64,000 bases of DNA, taken from contig NZ_CP061768.1 of assembly GCF_013624435.2 (NCBI RefSeq), positions 1,208,001-1,272,000 on the forward strand. Reading direction: 5' to 3'. Below, in pieces: positions 11,471 through 21,723 of this stretch. The position numbers and the translations under genes are program-made. Source of the stretch: Nocardioides campestrisoli (GTDB lineage: Bacteria; Actinomycetota; Actinomycetes; Propionibacteriales; Nocardioidaceae). Position 1 is the first letter of the stretch. Each line of letters opens with the position of its first letter. Under the pieces are notes generated by a model, which saw nothing but the letters and a program-made list of their open reading frames with translations, made no database searches and was not told where the DNA came from.

Positions 11471-12260
11471 CCGGCTCGGGCCGGGCGAGGGCGCGGGCCA
11501 CGAACCTCTCGGACGGGGCGCGCAGCCGCTCCGCCTCGTCGGCGAAGAATCGGGCGGCGCGATGCCCGGGCCAGTCCGAGGGCAGCAGCTCACCGGGGAG
11601 CCCGGGGTCGGCGAAGAGGAACTTGCGCCACTCGTGCACGAGGTGGAACCGAGCCGCGAACGCGCCCTCGTCGGGGTCGGCGTGCAGGGACAGGTGCCGA
11701 CCGACCGACTCGGTCGCCGACGCCATCCACTCCTCGTAGGCCCGCGCGAGCCCGTCCAGGTCCCAGCAGCCCAAGGGGGTCTCCGGGGGGTCGAAGGTGG
11801 CGACGGAGGCGAAGACCGCCTCGGTCTCGCACCGCTCCAGCACCTCGGCGAGCTCCTCGTGGGGGTGTGGGCTGAGCCAGCTGTACGGGCGCAGCTCTGC
11901 GTAGCCGAGGTAGCCGAGCTCGCGCTGGAGCCGCGCCCGCTGGGTCCGGCTGCTGGGACCGGAGACCAGGACCAGCTGCCAGCGTCCGTCCCACTGGCGA
12001 GGGTGGACGCGGTAGATGCGCTGGGCGGCGCGAGCCAGGCGTCGTACCGCCTGCTCGGTGGCGGCGTAGCCGCGCCCCTCCTCCAGCAGCACCGGCTCCA
12101 GCCAGCCCTGGGTCACCATCCGGGAGATCGCGGTGCGCACCGCGGGGGCCGCGATGCCGACCGGTTGCAGCAGCCGGACCAGACCGGCGACCGTGGCGCG
12201 GTCGTCGCGGGTCGGCAGGAGATCTCCGTACACGTCGAAGAGGGCGGATCGGGCGCGCAT
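11451..12260 (-). CDS. PaaX-family transcriptional regulator
   Basis: This 269-aa protein has an N-terminal winged helix (LFDVYGDLLPTRDDRATVAGL, then VRTAISRMVTQGWLEP), a central PaaX domain (RQWDGRWQLVLVSGP) and a C-terminal PaaX-C segment (HLVHEWRKFLFADPGLPGELLPSDWPG). PaaX proteins repress phenylacetate catabolic genes and are released by phenylacetyl-CoA. It lies directly upstream of an enoyl-CoA hydratase gene on the same strand, a likely target. The extreme C-terminus is repeat-derived. Confidence 0.9.
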   Translation of the reverse strand: MRARSALFDVYGDLLPTRDDRATVAGLVRLLQPVGIAAPAVRTAISRMVTQGWLEPVLLEEGRGYAATEQAVRRLARAAQRIYRVHPRQWDGRWQLVLVSGPSSRTQRARLQRELGYLGYAELRPYSWLSPHPHEELAEVLERCETEAVFASVATFDPPETPLGCWDLDGLARAYEEWMASATESVGRHLSLHADPDEGAFAARFHLVHEWRKFLFADPGLPGELLPSDWPGHRAARFFADEAERLRAPSERFVARALARPEPELTPEP

Positions 12261-12329
12261 CCACGCAGTCTTACACTGCCCGAGGATCGTGTCTGGCGAC
12301 CTGTGGTGCCGGTCACCGTCCGGATAGGG

Positions 12330-12335
12330 GATAAT
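12330..12335 (+). promoter_or_regulatory. Possible -10 element upstream of DUF3117
   Basis: The hexamer gataat lies in gggGATAATGG, about 62 bp before the DUF3117 start, and stands out in GC-rich surroundings. No convincing -35 is visible at 17 bp. It is offered as a candidate only. Confidence 0.3.
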
Positions 12336-12397
12336 GGACTGTCACGGAACTTTGCGGCCTCGCGGCCGCGCGATCAAAGGGAAGCAGAGGTGCGCTC

Positions 12398-12565
12398 ATG
12401 GCGGCCATGAAGCCGAGGACGGGCGACGGACCGCTTGAGGTCACCAAGGAGGGGCGCGGCATCGTCATGCGCGTGCCTCTCGAGGGCGGGGGACGCCTCG
12501 TGGTGGAGCTGAACGCCGAGGAGGCCGGCGCCCTCGGTGACGCCCTCAAGGACGTCGTCGGCTGA
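12398..12565 (+). CDS. DUF3117 family small protein
   Basis: This 55-aa protein reads MAAMKPRTGDGPLEVTKEGR, then GIVMRVPLEGGGRLVVELN and a short EEAGALGDALKDVVG tail. This is the complete, highly conserved DUF3117 sequence found in most Actinobacteria (Rv1211 in M. tuberculosis). No function is established. A purine-rich tract (aaagggaagcagagg) precedes the ATG. It ends 2 bp before the GTG of pepA, so co-transcription is likely. Confidence 0.93.
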   Translation: MAAMKPRTGDGPLEVTKEGRGIVMRVPLEGGGRLVVELNAEEAGALGDALKDVVG

Positions 12566-12567
12566 TC

Positions 12568-14103
<1,536 letters not shown>

Positions 14104-14119
14104 GTCCGGCTGGTCCGCG

Positions 14120-14455
14120 GTGAGGGGCCTGACGGTCCGTTGGTCGCTGGCCGAGGCGCCGGACGGCGTCGAGGAGGCACTGGCGACGTACGTGGCGGAG
14201 ACCTCCCACGCCCGGTTCACCGGCATGTCGGGGCTGCGGTTCAAGACCTGGCGGATGCGGGCCGGTGAGTGGTTCGAGGGGTCCTACGTCTTCGTGGACG
14301 ACCAGGCCCGGGCCGACTTCGAGGAGTCGTTCCGAGCCGGCGCCGACGACTCCCCGGTCTCGCAGATCGTGGGCTCGCCCCCGATCCTGACCGAGCCGTG
14401 CGACGTGGTGGCCGTCGCCGAGGGCTGGGAAGGGTTCGAGGCGACGCCGGACTGA
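14120..14455 (+). CDS. YdhR-like small alpha/beta-barrel protein (putative monooxygenase)
   Basis: This 111-aa protein starts at GTG. The pattern LRFKTWRMRAGEWFEGSYVFVDD followed by an acidic helix resembles the dimeric ferredoxin-like YdhR/ABM monooxygenase fold, where a short W/K-W strand precedes a G.Y.F.D strand. No catalytic residue is diagnostic, so the enzyme name is tentative. It lies 16 bp downstream of pepA and may be in the same operon. Confidence 0.65.
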   Translation: MRGLTVRWSLAEAPDGVEEALATYVAETSHARFTGMSGLRFKTWRMRAGEWFEGSYVFVDDQARADFEESFRAGADDSPVSQIVGSPPILTEPCDVVAVAEGWEGFEATPD

Positions 14456-14530
14456 ACGTCCGGGCGCGCCGGCCGACCAGGTCAGACCGAGCGGGCGGGG
14501 CGAGCGAGCGGTGAAGCGGGGCGGGAGGCC

Positions 14531-15169
14531 TCAGGCCTCGCCGGCCCACTCCTTCTTGGCCACCAGCAGTCCGTCGCCGACCGGCAGGAGCACCGGGACC
14601 AGCGACTCGTGCTCGGCCACCTGCCGGCCCAACTCGCGGATCGCCACGGTCTCCTCGTCGCGCTGCGCCGGGTCCGCGACCCGGTCGTGCCACAGGGCGT
14701 TGTCGAAGGCCACCACGCCGCCGGGACGCAGCAGGCGCAGCGCCTCCTTGAGGTAGGCGGAGTACTCCCGCTTGTCGCCGTCGCAGAAGACCAGGTCGTA
14801 GTGGCCGTCGGTGAGCCGCGGCAGCACGTCGAGCGCCGCACCACTGATGGTCCGCGCCCGCTGTGGGGGGATGCCGCCCTCGTGGAAGGTCTCCTTGGCG
14901 AGCCGCTGGTGCTCCGCCTCGATGTCGACGGTGGTGAGCACGCCGTCCGGGCGCATGCCGCGCAGCATCCACAGCCCGGAGACGCCCGTGCCCGTTCCGA
15001 TCTCCACCACCGTGCGCGCCTCCAGGACCGCGGCCAGGAACCGGAGCGTGGCTCCGCCACCGGACCCGATCGGGGTCACCCCGACCTCGTCGGCGCGGGC
15101 GCGCGCGGCGAGAAGCACGTCGTCCTCCGCCACGAACTGCTCGGCGAAGCTCCAGCTGGTGGGGCTCAT
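14531..15169 (-). CDS. SAM-dependent O-methyltransferase (class I, Rv1220c-like)
   Basis: This 212-aa member of the cation-dependent O-methyltransferase family has the SAM-binding glycine motif VVEIGTGTGVSGLWML, acidic motif II in LTTVDIEAEHQRLAK, and FCDGDKREYSAYL and VVAFDNALWHDRV, which carry the metal/catalytic Asp and Asn. It is divergent from sigE, exactly as Rv1220c is from sigE in M. tuberculosis. The natural substrate is unknown. Confidence 0.9.
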   Translation of the reverse strand: MSPTSWSFAEQFVAEDDVLLAARARADEVGVTPIGSGGGATLRFLAAVLEARTVVEIGTGTGVSGLWMLRGMRPDGVLTTVDIEAEHQRLAKETFHEGGIPPQRARTISGAALDVLPRLTDGHYDLVFCDGDKREYSAYLKEALRLLRPGGVVAFDNALWHDRVADPAQRDEETVAIRELGRQVAEHESLVPVLLPVGDGLLVAKKEWAGEA

Positions 15170-15547
15170 GGCGACGGTGATGACGACCTCCTGGGTTCGG
15201 GCGGGAGCCGGGTACGCGAGCGTCTCCCCGACCGGGCCGACTCTATCGCGTCGGTGGCCCCGTCGCCGAGGTGTGCGCTCGGCCGGGAGAAGCGATCAGC
15301 GCCGCCGCGCCGCCGCCTGCGCCCCGCCTGAGCCCCTCCTGCTCCCCGCCGGCACGTCGAGCGGCCGCCGTCCGGAACCTCGGGGTCGCGCCGAGCGTTG
15401 GAAGGGGTCACGGGGTCCGCCAGGGTCCGCACGGGCTCACAGGTTCCTCTCAGGCGAGGCGCCTACGCTCGACACCTCGAGTCAGGGAGACACAGCATGT
15501 TCGGCTCGACGCAGCATCGACGATCCCCGTCTCGTCAGGAGGCACCC
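15170..15547. other. Divergent regulatory region between O-methyltransferase and sigE
   Basis: This 378-bp region has no credible gene; the frames reading through it are arginine/proline-rich shadows. It holds a good ECF-type promoter candidate directed at sigE (15374-15399). It also holds two possible sigE starts: ATG 15497 inside the region, and GTG 15548 after AGGAGG. Regulation of sigE at both transcription and start choice is possible. Confidence 0.6.
15374..15399 (+). promoter_or_regulatory. Candidate SigE-type ECF promoter upstream of sigE
   Basis: A -35-like GGAACC (15374-15379) is separated by 16 bp from a -10-like CGTT (15396-15399). This fits the GGAAC-N16/17-CGTT pattern known for actinobacterial SigE/SigH-type ECF factors. 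It lies about 150 bp before the sigE GTG start on the same strand, suggesting autoregulation. No transcript start was measured here. Confidence 0.6.
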
Positions 15548-16123
15548 GTGGAGAACCCGCCCGAGACCGTCCCGACGTGGGACGAGATCGTCGCGCGGCA
15601 CTCGGACCGGGTCTTCCGTCTGGCCTACCGGCTCACCGGTGACCGGCACGACGCGGAGGACCTCACCCAGGAGGTCTTCGTGCGCGTCTTCCGCTCCCTG
15701 GACGGCTACACGCCCGGCACCTTCGAGGGCTGGCTGCACCGCATCACCACCAACCTCTTCCTGGACCAGGCTCGCCGCCGCCAGCGCATCCGCTTCGACG
15801 CGCTCTCCGACGAGCGCGCCAGCCGACTGGTCAGCGCGTCGCCGTCGCCCGACGCGGCGTACGACGACCGGACTTTCGACGACGACGTGGAGCGCGCACT
15901 CGCCACGCTCCCGCCCGACTTCCGTGCCGCCGTCGTGCTCTGCGACGTCGAGGGGCTCTCCTACGAGGAGATCGCCGCGATCATGGACGCCAAGCTGGGC
16001 ACGGTGCGCTCCCGCATCCACCGCGGACGCACGATGCTGCGCAAGGCCCTGGCCCACCGGGCGCCGGCGGAGGGGCGCCAGCGGTACGCCGGTCCGACGC
16101 CCGTGCTGGGGGGCTCGGCGTGA
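15548..16123 (+). CDS. sigE: ECF sigma factor SigE
   Basis: This 191-aa sigma-70 ECF protein has region 2 ([20 protein letters not shown], then [17 protein letters not shown]) and region 4 ([21 protein letters not shown], then [20 protein letters not shown]). The context is decisive: an O-methyltransferase upstream and an anti-sigma factor plus HtrA downstream. The start is GTG 15548, with a perfect AGGAGG five bases upstream. An in-frame ATG at 15497 (weaker gggaga) would add 17 residues; such alternative starts are known for mycobacterial SigE. It directs the envelope-stress response. Confidence 0.92.
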   Translation: MENPPETVPTWDEIVARHSDRVFRLAYRLTGDRHDAEDLTQEVFVRVFRSLDGYTPGTFEGWLHRITTNLFLDQARRRQRIRFDALSDERASRLVSASPSPDAAYDDRTFDDDVERALATLPPDFRAAVVLCDVEGLSYEEIAAIMDAKLGTVRSRIHRGRTMLRKALAHRAPAEGRQRYAGPTPVLGGSA

Positions 16124-16635
16124 TCGGCCACCTCGGCACCCGCGTCAGCGCCCTCCTGGACGGCTGCCTGAGCCCGGCTGAGGAGGAACGCGCCTGGGAG
16201 CACGTGCACGCCTGCCACCCCTGCCGGGACGCGGTCGAGCGCGAGGGTTGGGTCAAGACCCGGCTGGCCGAGCTCACGCACTGCTCGCCGTCCACGCCCC
16301 CCGGGCTGGAGCAGGGGCTGCGCCGCTCGCTGATGATGATGGCCCCGGAGGGGGCCTCCCCGATGGAGCGGCACGCGCTCGAGGTGTCGCACGCCCGCTC
16401 CCGCTCCCGTCCCCGGCACCTGGCCGCGCTCGGGGGAGGGGCCGCCGGGGTGGCGGTCGTCGGCGTCCTGGCGCTGGGCTCGGTCCCGGCGAACGCGCCC
16501 CAGACCGACCGTCGTGGTCCGGTCACGAGCATGGTCCCGCCCAGCACCGTCAACGACACGGGCTCGACCAAGACGCCTCCGGCGCGACCCTCCTGGCTGC
16601 GCCCGGGTGGTGTTCGCGCGACACTGGTGCCGTGA
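16120..16635 (+). CDS. rseA: Zinc-binding anti-sigma factor (RseA-like)
   Basis: This 171-aa protein has an N-terminal ZAS/zf-HC2 motif [12 protein letters not shown] (H-x3-C-x2-C) that should bind and sequester SigE. A hydrophobic segment at about residues 100-120 ([20 protein letters not shown]) would anchor it in the membrane. The C-terminus is Pro/Thr/Ser-rich. It overlaps sigE by 4 bp (GTGA) and the htrA-like gene by 4 bp, so all three are coupled. Redox or stress release of the sigma factor is known for the family but not shown here. Confidence 0.88.
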   Translation: MIGHLGTRVSALLDGCLSPAEEERAWEHVHACHPCRDAVEREGWVKTRLAELTHCSPSTPPGLEQGLRRSLMMMAPEGASPMERHALEVSHARSRSRPRHLAALGGGAAGVAVVGVLALGSVPANAPQTDRRGPVTSMVPPSTVNDTGSTKTPPARPSWLRPGGVRATLVP

Positions 16636-18086
16636 ACGACCACTCCTCCCGCGACGACGGCAGCGACGACTGGACTGACGGGCCCCGCGGCAACGCTGAC
16701 GATGGGGTGCCCTCACCCCAGGACCGGGACGGGAACCACGACCTGACCGGCGGCTCGGAAGCACCGCCCGTCACCGAGCCGACTGCCACCGATCCGTCTG
16801 CTGCCGAAGCGCCGGTGAGTGAGCCGACTGCTCCCGGGCCGCCTCTCATCGAGCTGCCGGAGAGCGAGCCGCGCGACGCGGAGCCCACTGTTCCGCTCGA
16901 GGGAGTGGGCCCGAGGAGCCCGTGGGCGCCGCCGGTGGCGCCGTCCTCCGGTCCGGCGGGGACGCCGGGCTGGCTCGCGCAGGCTCCTCCGGCCGAAGCC
17001 CCCGGACGACCCGGCGGGCCGGCCTCGTGGATGTGGCCGGCCGTCGCCGCCGTCGCCCTGGTGGTCGGTCTGGCCGGCGGTGCACTCGGAGGCGCGCTCT
17101 ACGAGGGCCTGCGCCTGGGCGGCACCGGCCTCGACCCGGCGAGCACCCGGACCGCCCCGCCGCTCGACGCGGGCAACCAGTCGGTCTCGGCGGTGGCGGA
17201 TGAGCTGCTCCCGAGCACCGTGCAGGTGCTGGCCGGCGGACCGGGCGCAGGGGCCACCGGGTCGGGCTTCGTGCTCGACGACCAGGGGCACGTCGTGACC
17301 AACCAGCACGTCGTCGCGGGGTCCAGCGAGGACGACCTGCGGATCGTCGACTTCGAGGGGCGCGTCTACGAGGCCTCGGTGGTCGGCGTCAGCCAGGTCT
17401 ACGACATCGCCGTGCTCGACGTCGACGGTGCGGACGAGCTCCGCGCCGCCAGCCTGGGGGCGTCCCGCAGTCTGCTGGTCGGCGATCCCGTGGTCGCCTT
17501 CGGCGCTCCGCTGGGTCTGAGCCAGACGGTGACCTCGGGCATCGTCAGCGCCCTCAACCGGCCCGTGACCACCGGCGAGAGCGACGACGAGACGTCCTTC
17601 ATCAACGCGGTCCAGACCGACGCGGCGATCAACCCCGGCAACTCCGGCGGCCCCCTGGTCAACCTCGAGGGGCAGGTGGTCGGGGTCAACTCCGCGATCG
17701 CGACCACCGGGGGCATGCTCCGCGAGGCCGGCAACATCGGGGTGGGCTTCGCCATCCCGATCGAGCAGGTGCGGACCACCGCCGACCAGATCCTGCGCAC
17801 CGGTGAGGCGCGCTACCCCGTCATCGGCGCCACGGTGCAGACCGGCGGCGACCGGGACAACCTCGGCGCCCGGATCGACGAGGTGCTCGACGGCACCCCG
17901 GCGGAGCGGGCAGGGCTGCGGGTCGACGACCTGGTGACCGAGGTGGACGGCGACCGCGTCGCGGACGGCATCGCGCTGATCGTGGCCATCCGGACACACC
18001 GGCCGGGCGACACCCTCGACCTGACCGTCATGCGCGACGGCGAGGAGCGCCGGGTGTCGATCACCCTCGACTCCGAGGTGGGCTGA
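16632..18086 (+). CDS. htrA: HtrA/DegP-like membrane-anchored serine protease
   Basis: This 484-aa protein has a long acidic, Pro-rich cytoplasmic N-terminus (1-130), one membrane helix (about 134-155), and a trypsin-like domain with the triad His226 (VVTNQHVV), Asp258 (VYDIAVLDV) and Ser338 (INPGNSGGPL). A C-terminal PDZ domain (about 390-480) contains GTPAERAGLRVDDLV. It degrades misfolded envelope proteins. It is the last gene of the sigE operon, starts at a GTG overlapping the anti-sigma stop, and ends 3 bp from the converging HTH gene. Confidence 0.94.
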   Translation: MNDHSSRDDGSDDWTDGPRGNADDGVPSPQDRDGNHDLTGGSEAPPVTEPTATDPSAAEAPVSEPTAPGPPLIELPESEPRDAEPTVPLEGVGPRSPWAPPVAPSSGPAGTPGWLAQAPPAEAPGRPGGPASWMWPAVAAVALVVGLAGGALGGALYEGLRLGGTGLDPASTRTAPPLDAGNQSVSAVADELLPSTVQVLAGGPGAGATGSGFVLDDQGHVVTNQHVVAGSSEDDLRIVDFEGRVYEASVVGVSQVYDIAVLDVDGADELRAASLGASRSLLVGDPVVAFGAPLGLSQTVTSGIVSALNRPVTTGESDDETSFINAVQTDAAINPGNSGGPLVNLEGQVVGVNSAIATTGGMLREAGNIGVGFAIPIEQVRTTADQILRTGEARYPVIGATVQTGGDRDNLGARIDEVLDGTPAERAGLRVDDLVTEVDGDRVADGIALIVAIRTHRPGDTLDLTVMRDGEERRVSITLDSEVG

Positions 18087-18089
18087 GCC

Positions 18090-18335
18090 TCAGTCGTCGC
18101 CCATCGAGGCGTCGGCCTCCACGAACGGGTGCTGGTCGACGAACTGCTTGGTCTCGGCGTACATCCGCTCGATGAACGTCTCCAGCTGCGCGTGCTCGAC
18201 CCGCCACTGGCCGCGGCCGCCGATCTTGATCGCGGGCAGGTCGCCCCGGCGGACCAGGGCGTAGACCTGGGCGCTGGAGGTGTTCAGCACCTCGGCGACG
18301 TCGGCGAGGGTGAGGAAGCGGGGCGAGCCGGGCAT
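18090..18335 (-). CDS. Small excisionase/BldC-like helix-turn-helix protein
   Basis: This 81-aa protein has an HTH_17-type domain: FLTLADVAEVLNTSSAQVYA, then LVRRGDLPAIKIGGRGQWRV, with an acidic C-terminal helix. Such MerR-like one-domain proteins bind DNA as co-operative multimers (BldC) or act as excisionases. No integrase or attachment site is nearby, so a housekeeping regulator is more likely than a mobile-element gene. It is divergent from the SAF-domain gene at 18445, which could be a target. Confidence 0.85.
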   Translation of the reverse strand: MPGSPRFLTLADVAEVLNTSSAQVYALVRRGDLPAIKIGGRGQWRVEHAQLETFIERMYAETKQFVDQHPFVEADASMGDD

Positions 18336-18444
18336 GCCTCCATGGTGCCACCTCACACGGCGGAGGTGGTGCGGCGCGGCCTGCGTTGTGAAGCGCCGCT
18401 CCCTCTGTGGACAGTCCGCCACCCTCCCAGCCGGAGGCGCAAGG

Positions 18445-19107
18445 ATGCTGGTCGTGCTCTCGAGTCCAGGAAGCGAAGACAGCCCCGCGGCCCAGCGAAG
18501 CCCCGTGGCAGGGTGGCGCGACCCCCGGTTGTGGATCGGGGTCGCGCTCGTCGCCGTCTCGGTCGTGGTGGGGGCCCGGGTGGTGGGCGGGGCCGACGAC
18601 ACCGTCGCGATGTGGACGGTGGGGACCGACCTGGCCGAGGGCACCGAGGTGGACCCCTCCGACCTGGTGGCTCGACGCGTCCGGTTCGCGGACCCCTCCG
18701 ACGCCGAGCTCTACTTCACCACCGGCGACGCGCTGCCCACCGCGCGCCACCTCGCCCGGGGCGTGACGGCAGGAGAGCTGCTGCCCCGGACGGTGCTCGG
18801 CGAGCCGGACGACGAGACGCCGCTCGTCTCGGTCTCCGTCCCCGCCGTGCAGCTGCCTCCCTCGGTGTCGGCCGGCTCCGTGGTCGACGTGTGGATCCTG
18901 CCGGCCAGCGGTTCCCCGGAGTCCAGCAAGGCCAAGCTCGCGGTCGCCGACGTCCGGGTGGCCGACGCCCCCCGCGGCTCGGCGGACCTCGCAGGCTCGC
19001 CCACGGACCGTCAGCTGGTGCTGGGCATCCCGGACGACGGAGCCAACCTGGCCCGGGTGCTCACCGCCAGCGGAGACGGGCGCCTGATGCTCGTCGGACG
19101 AGGTTGA
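18445..19107 (+). CDS. SAF-domain protein, CpaB/RcpC-like
   Basis: This 220-aa protein has an N-terminal membrane helix (about 27-47) followed by a SAF domain (VGTDLAEGTEVDPSDLVARR, then LARGVTAGELLPRTVL). This is the usual layout of CpaB/RcpC pilus-assembly proteins. The rest (about 120-220) has the second CpaB-like beta domain. It is followed 1 bp later by a CpaE-like ATPase. The remaining Tad genes are about 34 kb away (53.6-58.6 kb), so a split Tad system is plausible. A role outside pili cannot be excluded. Confidence 0.75.
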   Translation: MLVVLSSPGSEDSPAAQRSPVAGWRDPRLWIGVALVAVSVVVGARVVGGADDTVAMWTVGTDLAEGTEVDPSDLVARRVRFADPSDAELYFTTGDALPTARHLARGVTAGELLPRTVLGEPDDETPLVSVSVPAVQLPPSVSAGSVVDVWILPASGSPESSKAKLAVADVRVADAPRGSADLAGSPTDRQLVLGIPDDGANLARVLTASGDGRLMLVGRG

Positions 19108-19108
19108 G

Positions 19109-20440
19109 ATGGTCTGCGTCCTGGTGCTCGCCTCGGGGGCGGGATGGGAGTCCGAGGCGCTGACGCGGCTGGGTGAGGCCTCCCGGGTGGTGGTCCTCAA
19201 GCGGTGCGTCGACGTGGACGACCTGATGGCCACCGCTGCCACCGGTCAGGCGGACGTGGCTCTGGTGGCCCTGGAGGCCCCCGGGCTGGACCGCTCGGCG
19301 GTGGAGCACCTGCGGCGGCACGGCGTGCGGCCCGTCGCGGTGGTCGCGGACCCGGGGCGCGACGACGTGGCTGCACGGCTCGCCCGTCTCGACGTCGGCT
19401 CCTGGGTCCCTGCCGAGGACCTCGCCGAGCTGGCCGCCACGGTCTCCCGGGCCGAGGACCTCGGGGACACGCGCGCCGGCTCGGGCTCCTCTCTCGGCAT
19501 TCTGGGGGCGGGCACCGGGCCGGGCGACTGGACACAGCCCGAGACGCTCGGGCCGTCGGGGGCCGGGGGACCGGGACGCGTGGTCGCCGTCTGGGGCCCG
19601 GCCGGCGCGCCTGGCCGCACCACCGTGGCCACCGCGACCGCCGCCGAGATGGCCCGGCGGGGGACCCCGACGCTCCTGGTGGACGCCGACCCGCACGCGG
19701 CCTCGGTGGCCCAGCACCTCGGTGTCCTCGACCAGGTCTCCGGCGTGCTGGCCGCCTCCCGGCTGGTCGCCGCCGGGACCCTGCACGAGCGCCTGCCCGC
19801 GACCTGCCGGACCGTCGCGCCGTGCCTGGCGGTGATGACCGGTCTCCCTCGTCCCGACCGCTGGGTCGAGGTGCGTCCCGGCGTGCTGGGCGACGTGCTC
19901 GAGGCGTCGAGGTCGCGCGGCAGCGTGGTGGTCGACACCGGCCCCGACCTCGCGGTGGACCACGCCGCAGGTCCCGCGGGTGCGCACAACACCATGACGC
20001 TCGAGGCACTGGAGGCGGCCGACGAGATCCTCGTGGTGGGGGCCGCCGACCCGGTGGGCCTCTCCCGGCTGGCCCGCGCGCTGGTGGACGTGCGCGAGGT
20101 GGTGGGGAGCACGCCGTTGCGGGTGGTGGTCAACCGGATGCGACCCAGCCTCGGCTGGTCGGAGGCGGACGTCGTCGGGATGGTCGAGGGCTTCGCCCGG
20201 GTCAGCGCCCTGCACTTCCTGCCCGACGACCGCGCCGCGGTGGACCGGGCGCTGGTGGCCGGACGGGCCCTGGGCGAGGTCGGGGACTCCTCGGTGAGCC
20301 GGGCGGTCGCCCGGCTCACCGACGCGGTCGACCCAGGCAGCCTCGGGGCGTCCGGAGCCCGGCGGGGCGGGCGTGCAGGGCGCGGGCGGCTGGCGCGCCG
20401 GGTCAGGCCGCGAACAGCAGGTACAGCCCGCCCGCGGTGA
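19109..20440 (+). CDS. CpaE/Ssd-like MinD-family ATPase with altered P-loop
   Basis: This 443-aa protein has an N-terminal receiver-like segment (1-110), a linker, and a MinD/ParA-type ATPase domain from about residue 155. The deviant Walker A reads GPAGAPGRTT: the invariant P-loop Lys is Arg and the signature Lys is absent. The Asp of the following strand (LLVDADPHAAS) is kept. Proteins of this kind (CpaE; Ssd/Rv3660c in mycobacteria) position Tad pili or act on septum placement. The C-terminus is Arg-rich. Its last 38 bp overlap the antisense membrane-protein gene. Confidence 0.8.
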   Translation: MVCVLVLASGAGWESEALTRLGEASRVVVLKRCVDVDDLMATAATGQADVALVALEAPGLDRSAVEHLRRHGVRPVAVVADPGRDDVAARLARLDVGSWVPAEDLAELAATVSRAEDLGDTRAGSGSSLGILGAGTGPGDWTQPETLGPSGAGGPGRVVAVWGPAGAPGRTTVATATAAEMARRGTPTLLVDADPHAASVAQHLGVLDQVSGVLAASRLVAAGTLHERLPATCRTVAPCLAVMTGLPRPDRWVEVRPGVLGDVLEASRSRGSVVVDTGPDLAVDHAAGPAGAHNTMTLEALEAADEILVVGAADPVGLSRLARALVDVREVVGSTPLRVVVNRMRPSLGWSEADVVGMVEGFARVSALHFLPDDRAAVDRALVAGRALGEVGDSSVSRAVARLTDAVDPGSLGASGARRGGRAGRGRLARRVRPRTAGTARPR

Positions 20441-21722
20441 ACCCCACCATCGCGAACAGCAGCGGGAGCTGTCCGGTGAGCTGGTGACGGCGGGGCAGCA
20501 GGCCGACGGCGCGGTCGTGGGCGGCGACCACACCCAGGACGTGACCGAGGACGACGCCGAGCACCTTGATGTTGGCCAGGGTCGTGGGGTGGTAGCTCAG
20601 CCACCTGTTGACCTGCCAGTCCGCAGTGCCGAGCAGGTTGTCCCCCTGGGAGAAGGGGTCACTCATCTGGGCCAGGGTGACCTGGCCGTACTCGACGAAG
20701 TACGACAGGTAGTGGGCCACGACGTACCCCACGATGATCGGCACCATCGAGTGCGCGAAGAGGCTGGGCAGTCGCCGGCGCTCCAGGTCGTCCCCGACGC
20801 CGGTCGCCACCGTGGCGACGGTGAGGACCAGGCCCACGCCGACGCAGAAGACGACCAGCGCGGCGGTGCCGAGCAGGGCGGAGTCGACCGTGGAGTCCTG
20901 GACGAACCGCAGCCACGGAGGCGACTCGCGGAACGAGTCGAAGCCGGTGCTGCCGAAGAGCACCGCGACCACGGCGACCAGTCCCGGCAGCGCGGGCACC
21001 GTGGCCAGGTTGGCCAGCGGCGAGCGCAGCACGAGCTCGCCGTCGCGGCGACCCCAGACCGACAGGTGCCCGACCAGGGTCGAGTAGACCTCGAAGGGGT
21101 CGGCCCGCTCGAAGAACCGGGAGCCGTAGACAGCACCGCCGAGCAGCATCACCGCGACGTAGATCGCGACCCAGAGCCGGACGGTGCCCAGCTGGGTGGA
21201 GTCGGGGTGGACCAGCTCGAGCCAGACGAAGGAGAACAGCCCCAGCGCGGCCGGCCAGTAGCCCAGCCGCTCCGGGTAGGCACGCAGTCCCTCGCGCGGG
21301 TCGGACCCGGTCAGCCGGACCAGGCCGGCGTGCAGCGTGCGGACCGGGCTGAGTGCCTTGTACGCCGGCCCGAAGACCAGGCTGAGCGGCACGAGCCCGA
21401 CCCAGAGCAGCACGTAGAACATGCCCAGGGCCGGGTTGATCAGCAGGTTCTCGCCGAGGACGGCGGCCATCACGAACCAGCCGAAGAGGGCCAGGCCGAG
21501 GGCGCGGGTCAGGACGGTGAACCAGGCGGAGTCGACCGCAGTGCTCAGCCAGGCCGGCGCCGGGCGCCCGGAGGGCCGGTCGAAGCGGGGGGTGCGCCAG
21601 GCCAGCGCCAGCACGGTGAAGGAGACGACCAGAGCCGCCACGGCGCCGGCGATCGCCAGCTCGGGGGAGATGGGCAGGTCCTTGGCCCCGCCCAACCCGT
21701 GGGCGAGGAGGTCGCGCTCCAC
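20403..21722 (-). CDS. Polytopic membrane protein of unknown function
   Basis: This 439-aa protein has about 11-12 hydrophobic segments spread over the whole length. Distinctive loops are GPAYKALSPVRTLHAGLVRL, DPFEVYSTLVGHLSVWGRR and VEYGQVTLAQMSDPFSQGDN. It starts at GTG 21722, 1 bp after the stop of the lipoprotein gene, so the two form a unit. I do not recognise the family. The pairing with a small His-containing cupredoxin-like lipoprotein makes a metal- or redox-related role conceivable, but this is inference only. Confidence 0.8.
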   Translation of the reverse strand: MERDLLAHGLGGAKDLPISPELAIAGAVAALVVSFTVLALAWRTPRFDRPSGRPAPAWLSTAVDSAWFTVLTRALGLALFGWFVMAAVLGENLLINPALGMFYVLLWVGLVPLSLVFGPAYKALSPVRTLHAGLVRLTGSDPREGLRAYPERLGYWPAALGLFSFVWLELVHPDSTQLGTVRLWVAIYVAVMLLGGAVYGSRFFERADPFEVYSTLVGHLSVWGRRDGELVLRSPLANLATVPALPGLVAVVAVLFGSTGFDSFRESPPWLRFVQDSTVDSALLGTAALVVFCVGVGLVLTVATVATGVGDDLERRRLPSLFAHSMVPIIVGYVVAHYLSYFVEYGQVTLAQMSDPFSQGDNLLGTADWQVNRWLSYHPTTLANIKVLGVVLGHVLGVVAAHDRAVGLLPRRHQLTGQLPLLFAMVGFTAGGLYLLFAA

Positions 21723-21723
21723 G

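Noticed and set aside
18090..18335. Excisionase of an integrated element
   Set aside because: No integrase, tRNA target or attachment repeat is visible nearby; single-domain BldC-like proteins are common chromosomal genes.
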